A stretch of DNA of 64,000 nucleotides, from positions 68,530,764 through 68,594,763 of the forward strand of contig OU744726.1 of NCBI GenBank assembly GCA_916613615.1, in the 5' to 3' direction. This document shows, piece by piece, positions 1-9,729 of the stretch (position 1 is the stretch's first letter; each line of letters starts with the position of its first letter). This DNA comes from Steromphala cineraria. Lineage: Eukaryota; Mollusca; Gastropoda; Trochida; Trochidae. A program made the translations under genes and the position numbers. The notes beneath the pieces were generated by a model. It saw only the letters and a list, made by a program, of their open reading frames with translations, searched no databases and was not told where the DNA came from.

Positions 1-238
1 CAGGGACAAAGTCCGCAACACTATTGTGGCTATGCATTGCGTTGAAACCTGCGAGCATCGGCTGGAACTAGCAATGGGTGGTACTGCACTGAAATTCAGT
101 GTAGCATTGCACCCAAACCTGACTGCGCGTAGAACAGTTCTCTACTGCAGACATTGCCGAGCCCCTGGCGGGATTCGAACCACGGACCTCCTGATCCGAA
201 GCCGAACGCGCTAACCACTGCGCTATCCCGCCCCCAAC
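1..238 (-). mobile_element. tRNA-derived SINE, family 1 (copy 1, runs off left edge)
   Basis: Read on the minus strand, the right end carries a tRNA-like head: an A-box-like TAGCGCAGTGGTTAGCGC followed about 40 bases later by a B-box GGTTCGAATCCC. The body then continues leftwards to the window edge. Parts of the same body recur at 1355-1502, 18298-18398, 37829-38028 and 50134-50275, so this is a dispersed RNA polymerase III-type retroposon and not a functional tRNA; the acceptor and anticodon stems do not fold cleanly. Confidence 0.75.
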
Positions 239-1153
239 TGACATTAACATTCCCAATGGACTTGAGATATAGATAAATTGTTGTATTCAAATGATATTTA
301 ATTATCTAGATATCTAGATCTACTAACATATGTAACAAATATAAACCTTGCTACCCTGAAATTGCATATCCATAAAGACTTGTCATATTTTATTCTTTGA
401 GCATCCTTACTTTATAGCTTCTGAACAGGAATCATCATTTTTGGGTAATTTGAATCTGTTGCCATTTTTATCTAGATAATGATTGCACTATATGTTTCTT
501 GATCAAATACATATGTACAAATTTCTACCATAATTTATCGATTTTAACAAAATATATTGTTTTCAAATTACTAATTAATAGTGATTATTAAGATATTCCT
601 TAACTTTATTACATCAGGGATGACCCTAGTTAAAAGTATGAAAGGGAGAAAAGTCTTCCCTAGGCCTAATATAACGGGATTTTCAGAGAAAGCAATTTGA
701 TGTTTGAGAAGAAAAATAATAGTTTTTATTTTTGCAATTAGACTTTCTCCCCTCATTAGTATTGATAAGAGTATGGCGAGAAAATGTATTCTTCTACTCC
801 AAAAGTCGTGTTTAAAGGGGCAGTAGCACGATTTTAGGGGGAATATAAGGTGATGTCAGGAAAATGAAAATAAATGGCTCCAGTTGAAAGTCAATGTAAT
901 GAAACTTGATTGAGCAGTAATAATTAAAACATATAACATAAGGTTTAGGAATGCGATTCATTTTTCTAACACAAAATGAATTAAAGGTGTTCACAAAAAA
1001 TGGCCGCCAATGGTTTTTATGTGAATCTTCATACCTTGTCCTCTGACTATGGATGATTGGCTTGTGTAATAAGATTGTTGACACGTACACTGAAGCGAAC
1101 ATAAAGTTTTCCAAACGAAACATTTGTCTTGGATACCCCGAATACAGAAACGC
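92..1153. repeat. 1.06-kb direct duplication, copy 1
   Basis: Bases 92-1153 are repeated almost exactly at 1356-2417 (offset 1264). The unit contains most of a SINE, a stretch of unique AT-rich DNA, the left part of a TTAA-flanked MITE and the first ~70 bases of a truncated LINE. Only isolated differences are visible, for example GACTGCGCGTAG in copy 1 against GACTGCGTGTAG in copy 2. Such high identity means a recent duplication or an assembly artefact in which two haplotypes were placed in tandem. Confidence 0.9.
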
Positions 1154-1192
1154 TCAATCAAGTAAAAAGAAATAAAATAATATCATGGGCGT

Positions 1193-1346
1193 CAGTCTAA
1201 GTAAACCTAGCCTCAATATTTTCGTTTCACTCCTATACTGAGTCTAGAAAGGCCTAATAGAGGGTCGCGTCAATTCGATACGTTGGCTGACACGACTCTC
1301 TACTAAGCCTTTCTAGACTCAGTATAGGAGTGAAACGGATAATAAT
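1193..1346. mobile_element. MITE family A, right-truncated copy
   Basis: Begins with the family TIR CAGTCTAAGTAAACCTAGCC and contains the subterminal inverted repeat (CACTCCTATACTGAGTCTAG and its reverse complement), but lacks the right TIR. It lies between the two copies of the 1.06-kb duplication and is cut at that junction. Better-preserved copies lie at 9452-9716 and 24265-24530. Confidence 0.75.
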
Positions 1347-1355
1347 TCAGTGTGG

Positions 1356-2417
1356 AAATTCAGTGTAGCATTGCACCCAAACCTGACTGCGTGTAGAACA
1401 GTTCTCTACTGCAGACATTGCCGAGCCCCTGGCGGGATTCGAACCACGGACCTCCTGATCCGAAGCCGAACGCGCTAACCACTGCGCTATCCCGCCCCCA
1501 ACTGACATTAACATTCCCAATGGACTTGAGATATAGATAAATTGTTGTATTCAAATGATATTTAATTATCTAGATATCTAGATCTACTAACATATGTAAC
1601 AAATATAAACCTTGCTACCCTGAAATTGCATATCCATAAAGACTTGTCATATTTTATTCTTTGAGCATCCTTACTTTATAGCTTCTGAACAGGAATCATC
1701 ATTTTTGGGTAATTTGAATCTGTTGCCATTTTTATCTAGATAATGATTGCACTATATGTTTCTTGATCAAATACATATGTACAAATTTCTACCATAATTT
1801 ATCGATTTTAACAAAATATATTGTTTTCAAATTACTAATTAATAGTGATTATTAAGATATTCCTTAACTTTATTACATCAGGGATGACCCTAGTTAAAAG
1901 TATGAAAGGGAGAAAAGTCTTCCCTAGGCCTAATATAACGGGATTTTCAGAGAAAGCAATTTGATGTTTGAGAAGAAAAATAATAGTTTTTATTTTTGCA
2001 ATTAGACTTTCTCCCCTCATTAGTATTGATAAGAGTATGGCGAGAAAATGTATTCTTCTACTCCAAAAGTCGTGTTTAAAGGGGCAGTAGCACGATTTTA
2101 GGGGGAATATAAGGTGATGTCAGGAAAATGAAAATAAATGGCTCCAGTTGAAAGTCAATGTAATGAAACTTGATTGAGCAGTAATAATTAAAACATATAA
2201 CATAAGGTTTAGGAATGCGATTCATTTTTCTAACACAAAATGAATTAAAGGTGTTCACAAAAAATGGCCGCCAATGGTTTTTATGTGAATCTTCATACCT
2301 TGTCCTCTGACTATGGATGATTGGCTTGTGTAATAAGATTGTTGACACGTACACTGAAGCGAACATAAAGTTTTCCAAACGAAACATTTGTCTTGGATAC
2401 CCCGAATACAGAAACAG
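1356..2417. repeat. 1.06-kb direct duplication, copy 2
   Basis: Second copy of the unit at 92-1153. Unlike copy 1 it continues to the right into the rest of the LINE insertion and the right half of the host MITE, so copy 2 looks like the original arrangement and copy 1 the derived, broken one. Confidence 0.9.
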
Positions 2418-2784
2418 GGTATTAAACATGATAATTACAAATGTGAAATACACCATTTTCAAAGCAAAACAATTTGGTTTGAAACCAAACTTCACATACA
2501 TTCAAAATGATCTGAAAAAAATATATAACATTGATAAATACAACTGTTATTCGAATTGCAACTACTCAAAATATATGAAATTTTCGTCATCCTGCCATTT
2601 ACTATTCAAAAACTAATCACTTCTTTTTATATGCCTTTGTTACCATTGTAATTGGAAATTTGATATAAACTGTGCATACTTGCATGTATGCAAAATTCGC
2701 CTATATTTAAATGTTGCTATGTAAAATGTCACTTTCTTGTAGTTTGAATCTAAATGTACATGTACCTAAAAAAGAAATAGAATA

Positions 2785-2828
<44 letters not shown>

Positions 2829-2929
2829 TTGTTGACACTTTCAATATAATACATTTAACATTAACTTACAATTATCAGTGAAATATTTGAAATATAAAAT
2901 TATCAAAAATCGTGGTACTGCCGCTTTAA
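2076..2929. mobile_element. MITE family B (TTAA-flanked), split by a LINE
   Basis: The left end reads TTAAAGGGGCAGTAGCACG and the right end, after the LINE insertion, reads CGTGGTACTGCCGCTTTAA. The ends are inverted copies flanked by TTAA. The internal sequence matches the copies at 13512-13876, 28270-28634 and 58400-58751. A truncated left half of the same insertion lies in the first duplication copy at 812-1153. Confidence 0.85.
2349..2825 (+). mobile_element. 5'-truncated L1-like LINE, 3' end with poly(A)
   Basis: An insertion of about 480 bp ending in a poly(A) run (about 2790-2826), bounded by a 13-bp target-site duplication AGATTGTTGACAC at 2336-2348 and 2826-2838. The reading frame ending at 2616 encodes the C-terminus of an L1-like ORF2; its pattern (a PNFTYIQNDL segment, then a KFSSSCHLLF-like end) resembles the tail of the larger LINE at 30000-33437 (PTFGYIQKEL, then FFSFWSSFHTLF). 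It is a dead 5'-truncated copy inserted into the family B MITE. Confidence 0.85.
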
Positions 2930-3560
2930 GGTACAAAAGTAATGACAATGACTTGGAAAAAACATCTTTCGGAACATTTAATTTAAACTTAGTTAAAAAT
3001 AATGAAACAAAGCTTATTCGGCAGCTGTACGTTCTTCAGAGAGGGTTGTTCAATCTATTCATGAATTGTCTTTTCATTACAAAAATATGTTTTTTATTTA
3101 TCTGAGACTGATAACAATGGTGGATTAATGAAGTTTAGCCAAGTAGTGTTATAAACATGTACATGGAATATTCTGGATGAAGACGCAAAATTCCATACCT
3201 TGTCAAGGATTAACATACCAGATTACTTATCATGAGGCTGCATTTATTGCAAATGTTGAAAAAATGGTATTTTGAAAGACGTCCGATATGTATTTAGATC
3301 AGGGGAGAATCCTCAGCATTTTTATGATGATAATGTTAATAATAAGAATATAATTATGATATGAATTGGCACGTTATTGTTTACCGATCTGCTATGTGAT
3401 ATTTTATTTTGGATAATAATGTCTGTAAATGCTCGTATTTGATATTTTTTTTAAATTGAGAATTTATCAAGATATGAGTGACTATCTACGATTTATTTAC
3501 ACGATGAAATTCGTTGATATCATTATCAAAAATACAAGGGAAAAGGAAAGAGTTTTAAAA
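2930..3560. other. AT-rich spacer, no gene seen
   Basis: No convincing coding frame, repeat or RNA feature was seen. The right end approaches the polyadenylation signal of the minus-strand repeat-protein gene. Confidence 0.5.
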
Positions 3561-3562
3561 TC

Positions 3563-3568
3563 TTTATT
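3563..3568 (-). terminator. Polyadenylation signal AATAAA of the repeat-protein gene
   Basis: AATAAA on the minus strand, about 175 bases downstream of the stop codon at 3744-3746. It is the first such hexamer seen after the stop. Confidence 0.5.
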
Positions 3569-3743
3569 TTGGCAAATCTAAATATATCAATGTGTTCTTA
3601 AACAATGAAAATCAACAACAGTGAATATCTAACAAGACATTGAATTTCGAAAATAGTAATAGAAAATAGACTGATCATTGTTGAGTAATACGAATAACCG
3701 GGATTGTTCACAGAAACATGTTCATTGTAGAGTGGCCAATGGT

Positions 3744-5175
3744 TTAGGCAGCGCCGCCGAAGATGCGGGACATGGCGGGAAGGGGGGAGCCGGCACTGCT
3801 ACCTCCCCAAGCACCTCCCTTGGCGTGACCTCCGGCAACCTTCCCGTGACCGTGACCATGACCATGACCTTGCTTCTGAGAAGCCATGAGCATGGGAAGC
3901 ATGGAACCAAGGTTCATTTCTCCACCAGACATCATCATGAGATATGGCATCATGCTCATGGGATTGTTGTTACCTCCCTTGGATTGGGCCATCATCATCA
4001 TCATCATAGGTCCAAGGTTCTCACCTCCTCCGCCGCTCATCAGGAGCATGGGCAGTATGCTCATCATGGAGTTCTGCTTGCCTTCACCGCCCATCATCGA
4101 CATGAGCAGGATCATCTTCTTGGTCTCGGCGTTCACTCCGCGCAGAAGGAAGGGGAGCAGGCTGTTGAAGCGGTTCTTGGGGGCTGGCTTCTTGAATGAT
4201 CTTCCGGGGAATGGTAAGGACACGCCAGTGGGCTTTCCAGAAGCACCGCCTAAAGAGGCCATGTACATGTCAAGAGGACCTCCAGAAGGCACAGCGGATC
4301 CAGAACCTCCCATAGCCGAAGCAAGCATGGCGGACATCGGGCCAGATGGCATTCCTCCTGTTGGCATTCCTCCTGTTGGCATACCTCCTGTTGGCATACC
4401 TCCTGTTAGCATTCCTCCTGTTGGCATACCTCCTGTTGGCATTCCTCCTGTTGGCATACCTGCTGTTGGCATTCCTCCTGTTGGCATACCTCCTGTTGGC
4501 ATTCCTCCTGTTGGCATACCGCCTGTTGGCATTCCTCCTGTTGGCATACCTCCTGTTGGCATGGCTCCTGTTGGCATGGCTCCTGTTGGCATTCCTCCTG
4601 TTGGCATACCTCCTGTTGGCATGGGTCCGTTTTGCATTACTCCAGTGGGCATGGCTCCAGATGGCATGGCTCCAGTTTGCATGGCTCCATTTGGCAAAGC
4701 GGCTCCATTTGGCATATTTCCAGTTGGCATGGGTCCGGCACCGTATGAACCTCCTGTTGCTGCGTTCACCATGCTCATCATGTTAGCCATGTTGCCCCCG
4801 AACATGTTGCCGGCAGACTGTTGTCCTGTTGGTGTCCCTGTGCCCATTGCTTGCGTCTGCTGTTGGGCTGCTGCTGTTGGTGCGGGGGCTGTCTGACCTC
4901 CAGGGGCGGTCCCTTGACCTTGAGGGCAAAAAAGGAGACATCAGTAATCTGTATAGCATTATATTGCATAGAAGTTGGAAATTCACAGAATTCAAATAAC
5001 GTATATTTGTTTTGATTGATTATGTATCTTTTCAAATTAAGATTTAATTCAAATTACATTTACACTGGATCTATTATTGAAATTAAAACAAATGTTAATC
5101 ATTTGCTTATCGTGAAGACTTACCATGAGAAAGAACCAGCAATGCTGCGAAAAGTCCCAGGCTTAAGAACTTCAT
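3744..5175 (-). CDS. Secreted Met/Gly/Pro-rich pentapeptide-repeat protein
   Basis: Two coding exons join in frame: 5124-5175 (start codon 5173-5175, donor GTAAGT) and 3744-4918 (acceptor after CCCTCAAG), giving 408 residues. Residues 1-18 (MKFLSLGLFAALLVLSHG) are a classic signal peptide. Next come a Gln/Ala/Pro-rich stretch, degenerate M-x-x-G units, then 19 consecutive pentapeptides (about residues 117-211), mostly MPTGG. The C-terminal half is Met/Gly-rich, with one more ordered basic segment (SFKKPAPKNRFNSLLPFLLR), a run of six Met, and an alternating Gly-His tract near the end. No Cys is seen in the mature chain. No known enzymatic domain is recognisable. A secreted low-complexity structural protein, such as a shell-matrix, byssal or adhesive component, is likely by analogy with mollusc proteins of this composition; metal binding through Met and His is inference. 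Confidence 0.85.
4346..4630. repeat. 15-bp coding minisatellite (MPTGG units)
   Basis: About 19 tandem 15-bp units of the form CTCCTGTTGGCATAC / CTCCTGTTGGCATTC on the plus strand encode the pentapeptide array on the minus strand. Third-position differences (ATAC against ATTC units) partly alternate, suggesting expansion of a 30-bp higher-order unit. The unit length is a multiple of three, so copy-number change keeps the frame. Confidence 0.95.
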
Positions 5176-5183
5176 TTTTTGAG
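5124..5183 (-). other. Signal-peptide exon of the repeat-protein gene
   Basis: Acceptor TTTGTTTTAG lies directly upstream; eight 5'UTR bases precede the ATG, followed by 52 coding bases and a consensus donor. The intron to the next exon is 205 bases. A separate short signal-peptide exon is common in secreted mollusc matrix proteins. Confidence 0.8.
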
Positions 5184-5759
5184 CTAAAACAAACGAATAA
5201 CGTTGTTAAGTAAGGCAAAGAAAAGAAAAACATATTTCTAAAATTAAATTTTGATTCAAGCAAGAACATCCAGAAGCAAAGCGAATAATACAGGAAGCAC
5301 AACTGGTCAGTGTAAAGCAAATCCACGATGAAGAACTGTGCGTTCTATTAAATCTGTACTCAATGCGATGACAAGAGCCTAACTTTTTTTCAAGACGCAG
5401 ATTTATAAAGGAATATGAAGATATCATTATTCGCATAAAGATTGTAAATCTTCAAAGAGGATTCACAAGAGAATTGTATTAAAACGAACAATAGCAGAAA
5501 AGAGAGGGTGACATATATGTAACATATATGCTTTACATATTCGGGAAGATATTTTGTAAAATATAGTAAAAGTCAGATATATAAAAATACCATATATCTT
5601 GAAAGAATTAGAGTTTGAAAAGGACTGTATAAATCTCTTTTGCGAATATTGGTATTTGTAATGTTAAAATGATGGTAGCAATATAAATATTCATGGAATT
5701 TGAATTAAGAAGTGTTTGTATAGATCTATCGTTACTCGAATGTATTCAAGATAAACTAA

Positions 5760-5991
5760 AGGCAGTCAAAATCATGTAAAGCCAAAATACGAGGAAGAAG
5801 AACTGAAGCTGTGCTAAGCCAGTTTAGTTACTATAAAAGAAAGGGAGTCTCGAAAAATCAAGAGAACATCAAGGTACGGAAAAGAGAAAATGTTTTTGAG
5901 TCTAAAGGCAGTCACATAAGGTACGTAATACAACGATACAAGAAAGAAGAACTGGAGCTGAGTTAAGCCAATGTACTTACTGTGAGGGAAG
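5760..5991. repeat. Two-copy degenerate repeat spanning a 5'UTR splice donor
   Basis: The segment around 5760-5840 (AGGCAGTCA...GAAGAAGAACTGAAGCTG...) recurs at about 5905-5991 (AGGCAGTCA...GAAGAAGAACTGGAGCTG...). The right copy contains the predicted donor (minus strand GTAAGTACAT), the left a degenerate version. Confidence 0.6.
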
Positions 5992-6004
5992 ACGAGATGG
6001 AATA
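5981..6004 (-). other. Predicted non-coding first exon of the repeat-protein gene
   Basis: On the minus strand a TATA box is followed after about 25-30 bases by a short segment ending at a strong donor (CTCACAG|GTAAGTACAT, exon edge at 5981). The transcription start is inferred from TATA spacing and not seen directly. Confidence 0.5.
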
Positions 6005-6027
6005 CTGATGCCATATCCTCCCCAGCG

Positions 6028-6034
6028 TTATATA
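6028..6034 (-). promoter_or_regulatory. TATA box of the repeat-protein gene
   Basis: TATATAA on the minus strand in a GC-richer context (GGGTATATAACGCTGGG), correctly spaced upstream of a consensus splice donor of a short 5'UTR exon and about 850 bases from the ATG. Confidence 0.6.
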
Positions 6035-6049
6035 CCCTACACCCCCACA

Positions 6050-8280
6050 TAGGAACCTGCTGGTCATCCTCTGGTCATCCATCACTGCCCGGCTGACCAC
6101 TGTCCGTGTGCCAGGTTGAGATGTCCCCAGGCTTTGGATGTCATCCTTACGTCACACTGCCCTTTGTACTTACGACGTTTGCTTTGATTAATCTTGTTAT
6201 ATTCGATAGATGGACAGTGTTCATACCAATAAACAATACAATATTGTAACGTTTCATATTGTATAAGGAGGTCTGAATTGTACTTTCGTCATTCGGAAAC
6301 AATGGATTGAAGCTAAACCAAATGATATAAATCTGGTTTGGATAGAATATTCATACATGTAAACTGTTCTTGATAACTATGTCACATTTGTACCACATAC
6401 CACCAAGTGACGTTTTTTTTAATATAGGGTATAAGTTGCGCAACATATACCATTTTAACTTTTAATAAAAACCAGATTTTATGGATGTTTACCTTTTTCA
6501 TGTATAGGGTAGCGAAGTTTCTGTATAGGTGCTTACATAGTTATCAACCGTTGTTAACTCTGCTTGACGACGATATAATAACATATTCCAAAACGTCGCT
6601 AAAGGTAGGAAAGTAAAACGTTTTTTGTGATTAGCAGCTTCTGAATGTTTCTCAAGCAATTCATCTAATAATTGCAATCCTGGCATTAAGGCGGAAATAT
6701 ATAACAACGTGATTTACGGAATCCCCTCGCATGAGTTTGACCATTTTCAGAATATATTACTAGCTGATCGATATACTTCCAAATAAACATGTCGCCAAAT
6801 TTAATCTACAAACTAAAAGATGGGTGGAAATATTTATATTTGATTCATTTCTGTAAATCCACTTTCGCATGCATGACACGTTTCAGATTTTTGGAAATCT
6901 ACACTACAGCAAATTTGCATTTTTTGTCTTCAAAAATTCGTATTTCAACTTATCAATCAATATTATTCGTTGCATTCTCTCTGGAAACGGATCGATGCAA
7001 AAAACAATATTGTAGATGTTGTATCAGTATATTAGCTACAAAAACGTTAATGTTAATAAAAATTATTGGTTTTACTGTGTGAATGATTTTAACGAAAAGT
7101 ACTGATTTGTTCTAAAGGATTATTTTAATCATTCTCGGTTAAGTAGATTAATATTGTAAAGGTATAAAGTAGAAAAAAAGAATGATTTCCACGGTATGCA
7201 TCGGTTTTTCATAATCAGAATGCGACTTTTTATTTTACAAAAGAGAAAAAATTATTATTAATATGAGATTAATAGTCAAACATAATTTTGGAAGGATTTC
7301 TAAGCAGACATGAGAAACGGTATTACTTTGTAGTGCATGTACGTTTATAAGACTTGATTTATATGATTGGTAAAATTTAATGTGAGCTCGACTTTGGCAT
7401 ACACATAATGTTGTGAAGTACATGTAGATGATTTTGCCAGCATACTTATTTCATAAAGATGTTTCCGTATTTATACGATTGATAACGTTTGCGAATAAAC
7501 TTGGCGATAAAAGATATTGACAAATAATGTTTTCACTTCATTTATTCTTAAGATAAGTATGATCTTTGAGAATCAATGTCCTCCAAATAGCAACATTTGC
7601 AAGAGAATTTTACAATAATTTGGTATAACCTTGTTTATGAGATATATGTACTGTTCATGCTATGAGAATGGTATCAAGACCTGTTAAGTCTCAAATATTG
7701 ACTCAGATAAAATTAAAATATCCCGGCATATTTCATAATTGTCGTTACATGTATCAGATGATACTGAAATAAAATATTGGATGTGACAAGGACCAATTTA
7801 TTATACTTTTTAAACACAACGTGTATTTGTGTAACATGATTATTATATGATTGTATGTTTATTTATCATATCTTAGGATGTATATATACTTCTTATTTAC
7901 TTTTTGATGATAGTCTCTCATAACCCTTAAAGGGTGGCTCACGTTTATGTTATTTTTGCAACCAATTTTTATCATGTATTTTATGTGAGGTGAGACTGAA
8001 ATAAAATATCTGTCTGTCTGGATAGGCAGTTTTCTAGGCCTCCAGCTATGAGGATTCAACAATCCAACATAATCTCTTTGCCCAATTAGTTTATCTTGTT
8101 AATCACCCTAATTACAGTACAATGCTTGTCATTGCCGTCCCCTGAGAATAATCTTATCGTCATTTTGACTCATCATCACTCGTTTATTACTCAAAAATGA
8201 TCCACCTTCGGTGGTACGTGAGTAAACAAATAATACAACAAAAATTTACAGTAAGGTGACTGCATTCATTAGATATAACA
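6050..8280. other. AT-rich intergenic DNA, no gene seen
   Basis: Short open frames occur by chance; none shows protein-family character. No structured repeat beyond mononucleotide runs was seen. Confidence 0.5.
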
Positions 8281-8281
8281 A

Positions 8282-8600
8282 TCAAAATTTGATACAAACA
8301 ATCTTTATAAACTTTGATAGTTTTTTGAGAGTAGATATTCTACTATTGAAAAGTTGACGCAACTTTAACATACTTGGCCAGTATTGATAGTATTTATGCA
8401 AACATGACTTACGAAGGTCTGTAAAGTATTGACATTTAAACATATAATGAAACTCATCTCCAATCACACGTGAATCGCATAAATTGCAAAGTCTGTGCTC
8501 TCTCGGGATATTCTGCCATCTGCCGGTTTCTATTGGAAGTTTATGGTTGCAAGTTCTGAACTTCAAAATAGGTCTAGAACTTTCTTCCGGTAGGAGTAGG
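8282..8600 (-). mobile_element. LINE ORF2 C-terminal remnant
   Basis: The minus-strand frame contains a FRTCNHKLPIETGRW-like segment, a CNLC cysteine pair and GDEFHYMFKC, the Cys/His knuckle pattern typical of the C-terminus of mollusc non-LTR retrotransposon ORF2. No reverse transcriptase is left beside it, so it is a truncated fossil. Confidence 0.75.
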
Positions 8601-9120
8601 TATTGACAGAATTGATATCTCTATAAATTTTAAACTCGTTGAATTTTTAGATTTGTTTTCAGATATGATTTATGGAAATCTATCCACGATGCAAGACTAA
8701 TATGGTGATATTTTATCGGTAGAGCTGTTGTTGATTTTATATTCTTACTCGGAGACGGTTCACACCCATAACCCCTACAATCTCATTACCCCTACAACCC
8801 ATTTCAACTACACTTTATCGTTGCATATTTAGTTCTCCCCTGCTCAAGAATGGATTTTTCCAATAGCAAACGGGCATGGTTCATTACCGGGAAAAGTTTT
8901 GATCTGAAATGAACATGTACAGACCCATGCCAGTTTTATTCGGACAGTGACGTTATTTCCATAGACTTGCATGTTAAATTGGTCCCCTTTCTAACTTCAA
9001 TGTTTACGGGACGTAGCCCGAATATCAGTATATTGTAAATGTATATTTTGGTGTGTCAATATGTCCCCGAGACATTTGACCATTTCATTAAAATTGGATT
9101 TTGCCTAAGATTCACACCTG
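8600..9120. other. Intergenic, no feature seen
   Basis: No coding frame or repeat recognised. A small run of near-repeated CCCCTACAA motifs occurs around 8770-8800. Confidence 0.4.
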
Positions 9121-9325
9121 GTCAGCTAGTGATATGCATCACAAATTATGACCTTATCTGAAAGGTCTTATCATGATAGATGCACATGTGAAATATCAAT
9201 GGTCTAACTCTGAAATCATAGGTTATGGCAAAAGTTAATTTATTTGTGGCTTACAAACTGACAGAAAGACAGACAGGGCCAAAATAATATACCCCCAGAG
9301 TTTCCAATTCGGGGGCATAATTAAT
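9120..9325. repeat. Interspersed repeat with hairpin end
   Basis: Contains CACATGTGAAATATCAATGG-type and ATGACCTTATCTGAAAGG-type text shared with 29170-29780, and ends with AATATACCCCCAGAGTTTCCAATTCGGGGGCATA, which can fold as a CCCCC/GGGGG hairpin. The same terminal hairpin ends the repeat block at 62583-63405. Confidence 0.65.
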
Positions 9326-9451
9326 AGAAGTACACAAGTCAAGTGGATATATTTTATTGAGGCTGGTGTAGAAGACAACACTGCAGAATAGGTCAGTAGT
9401 AGACAGACACAGCTTTGCATGATAAGAATGGAAAAGTTCATTATAATGCAT

Positions 9452-9716
9452 CAGTCTAAGTAAACCTAGCCTCAAGATAAGCTGTTTCACTCCGATATTG
9501 AGTCTAGAAAGGTCTAGTAGAGGGTCGCATCAACCGACCTTTCTGCAACCTATGACCCTCCAACGTTATACATTCGAAGGCAGACTATTGTGGCTTAGTA
9601 AGATGAGTTCTGATTGGTCAATTCGAAACATGAGTTGACGCAACCCTCTATGAGACCTTTCTAGACTCAATATCGGAGTGGAACGGCTAATATTGTGGCT
9701 AGGTTTACTTAGACTG
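9452..9716. mobile_element. MITE family A, full-length copy
   Basis: TIRs CAGTCTAAGTAAACCTAGCC and its inverse end the element. The subterminal regions are also inverted repeats, so each arm exceeds 70 bases with mismatches. Flanks TATAATGCAT (9442-9451) and TATAGTGCAT (9717-9726) form a 10-bp target-site duplication with one mismatch. No coding capacity. Confidence 0.85.
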
Positions 9717-9729
9717 TATAGTGCATCTT

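Noticed and set aside
165..238. Possible true tRNA genes at the SINE heads (also 1430-1502, 12190-12270, 34160-34235)
   Set aside because: A and B boxes are present but acceptor and anticodon stems do not pair properly, and the sequence continues into repeated SINE bodies.
3886..4896. Long plus-strand frames opposite the repeat protein (rich in VGIPP, and a LLLAF repeat in another frame)
   Set aside because: They are shadows of the 15-bp minisatellite. The minus frame has the signal peptide, splice sites, TATA box and polyadenylation signal.
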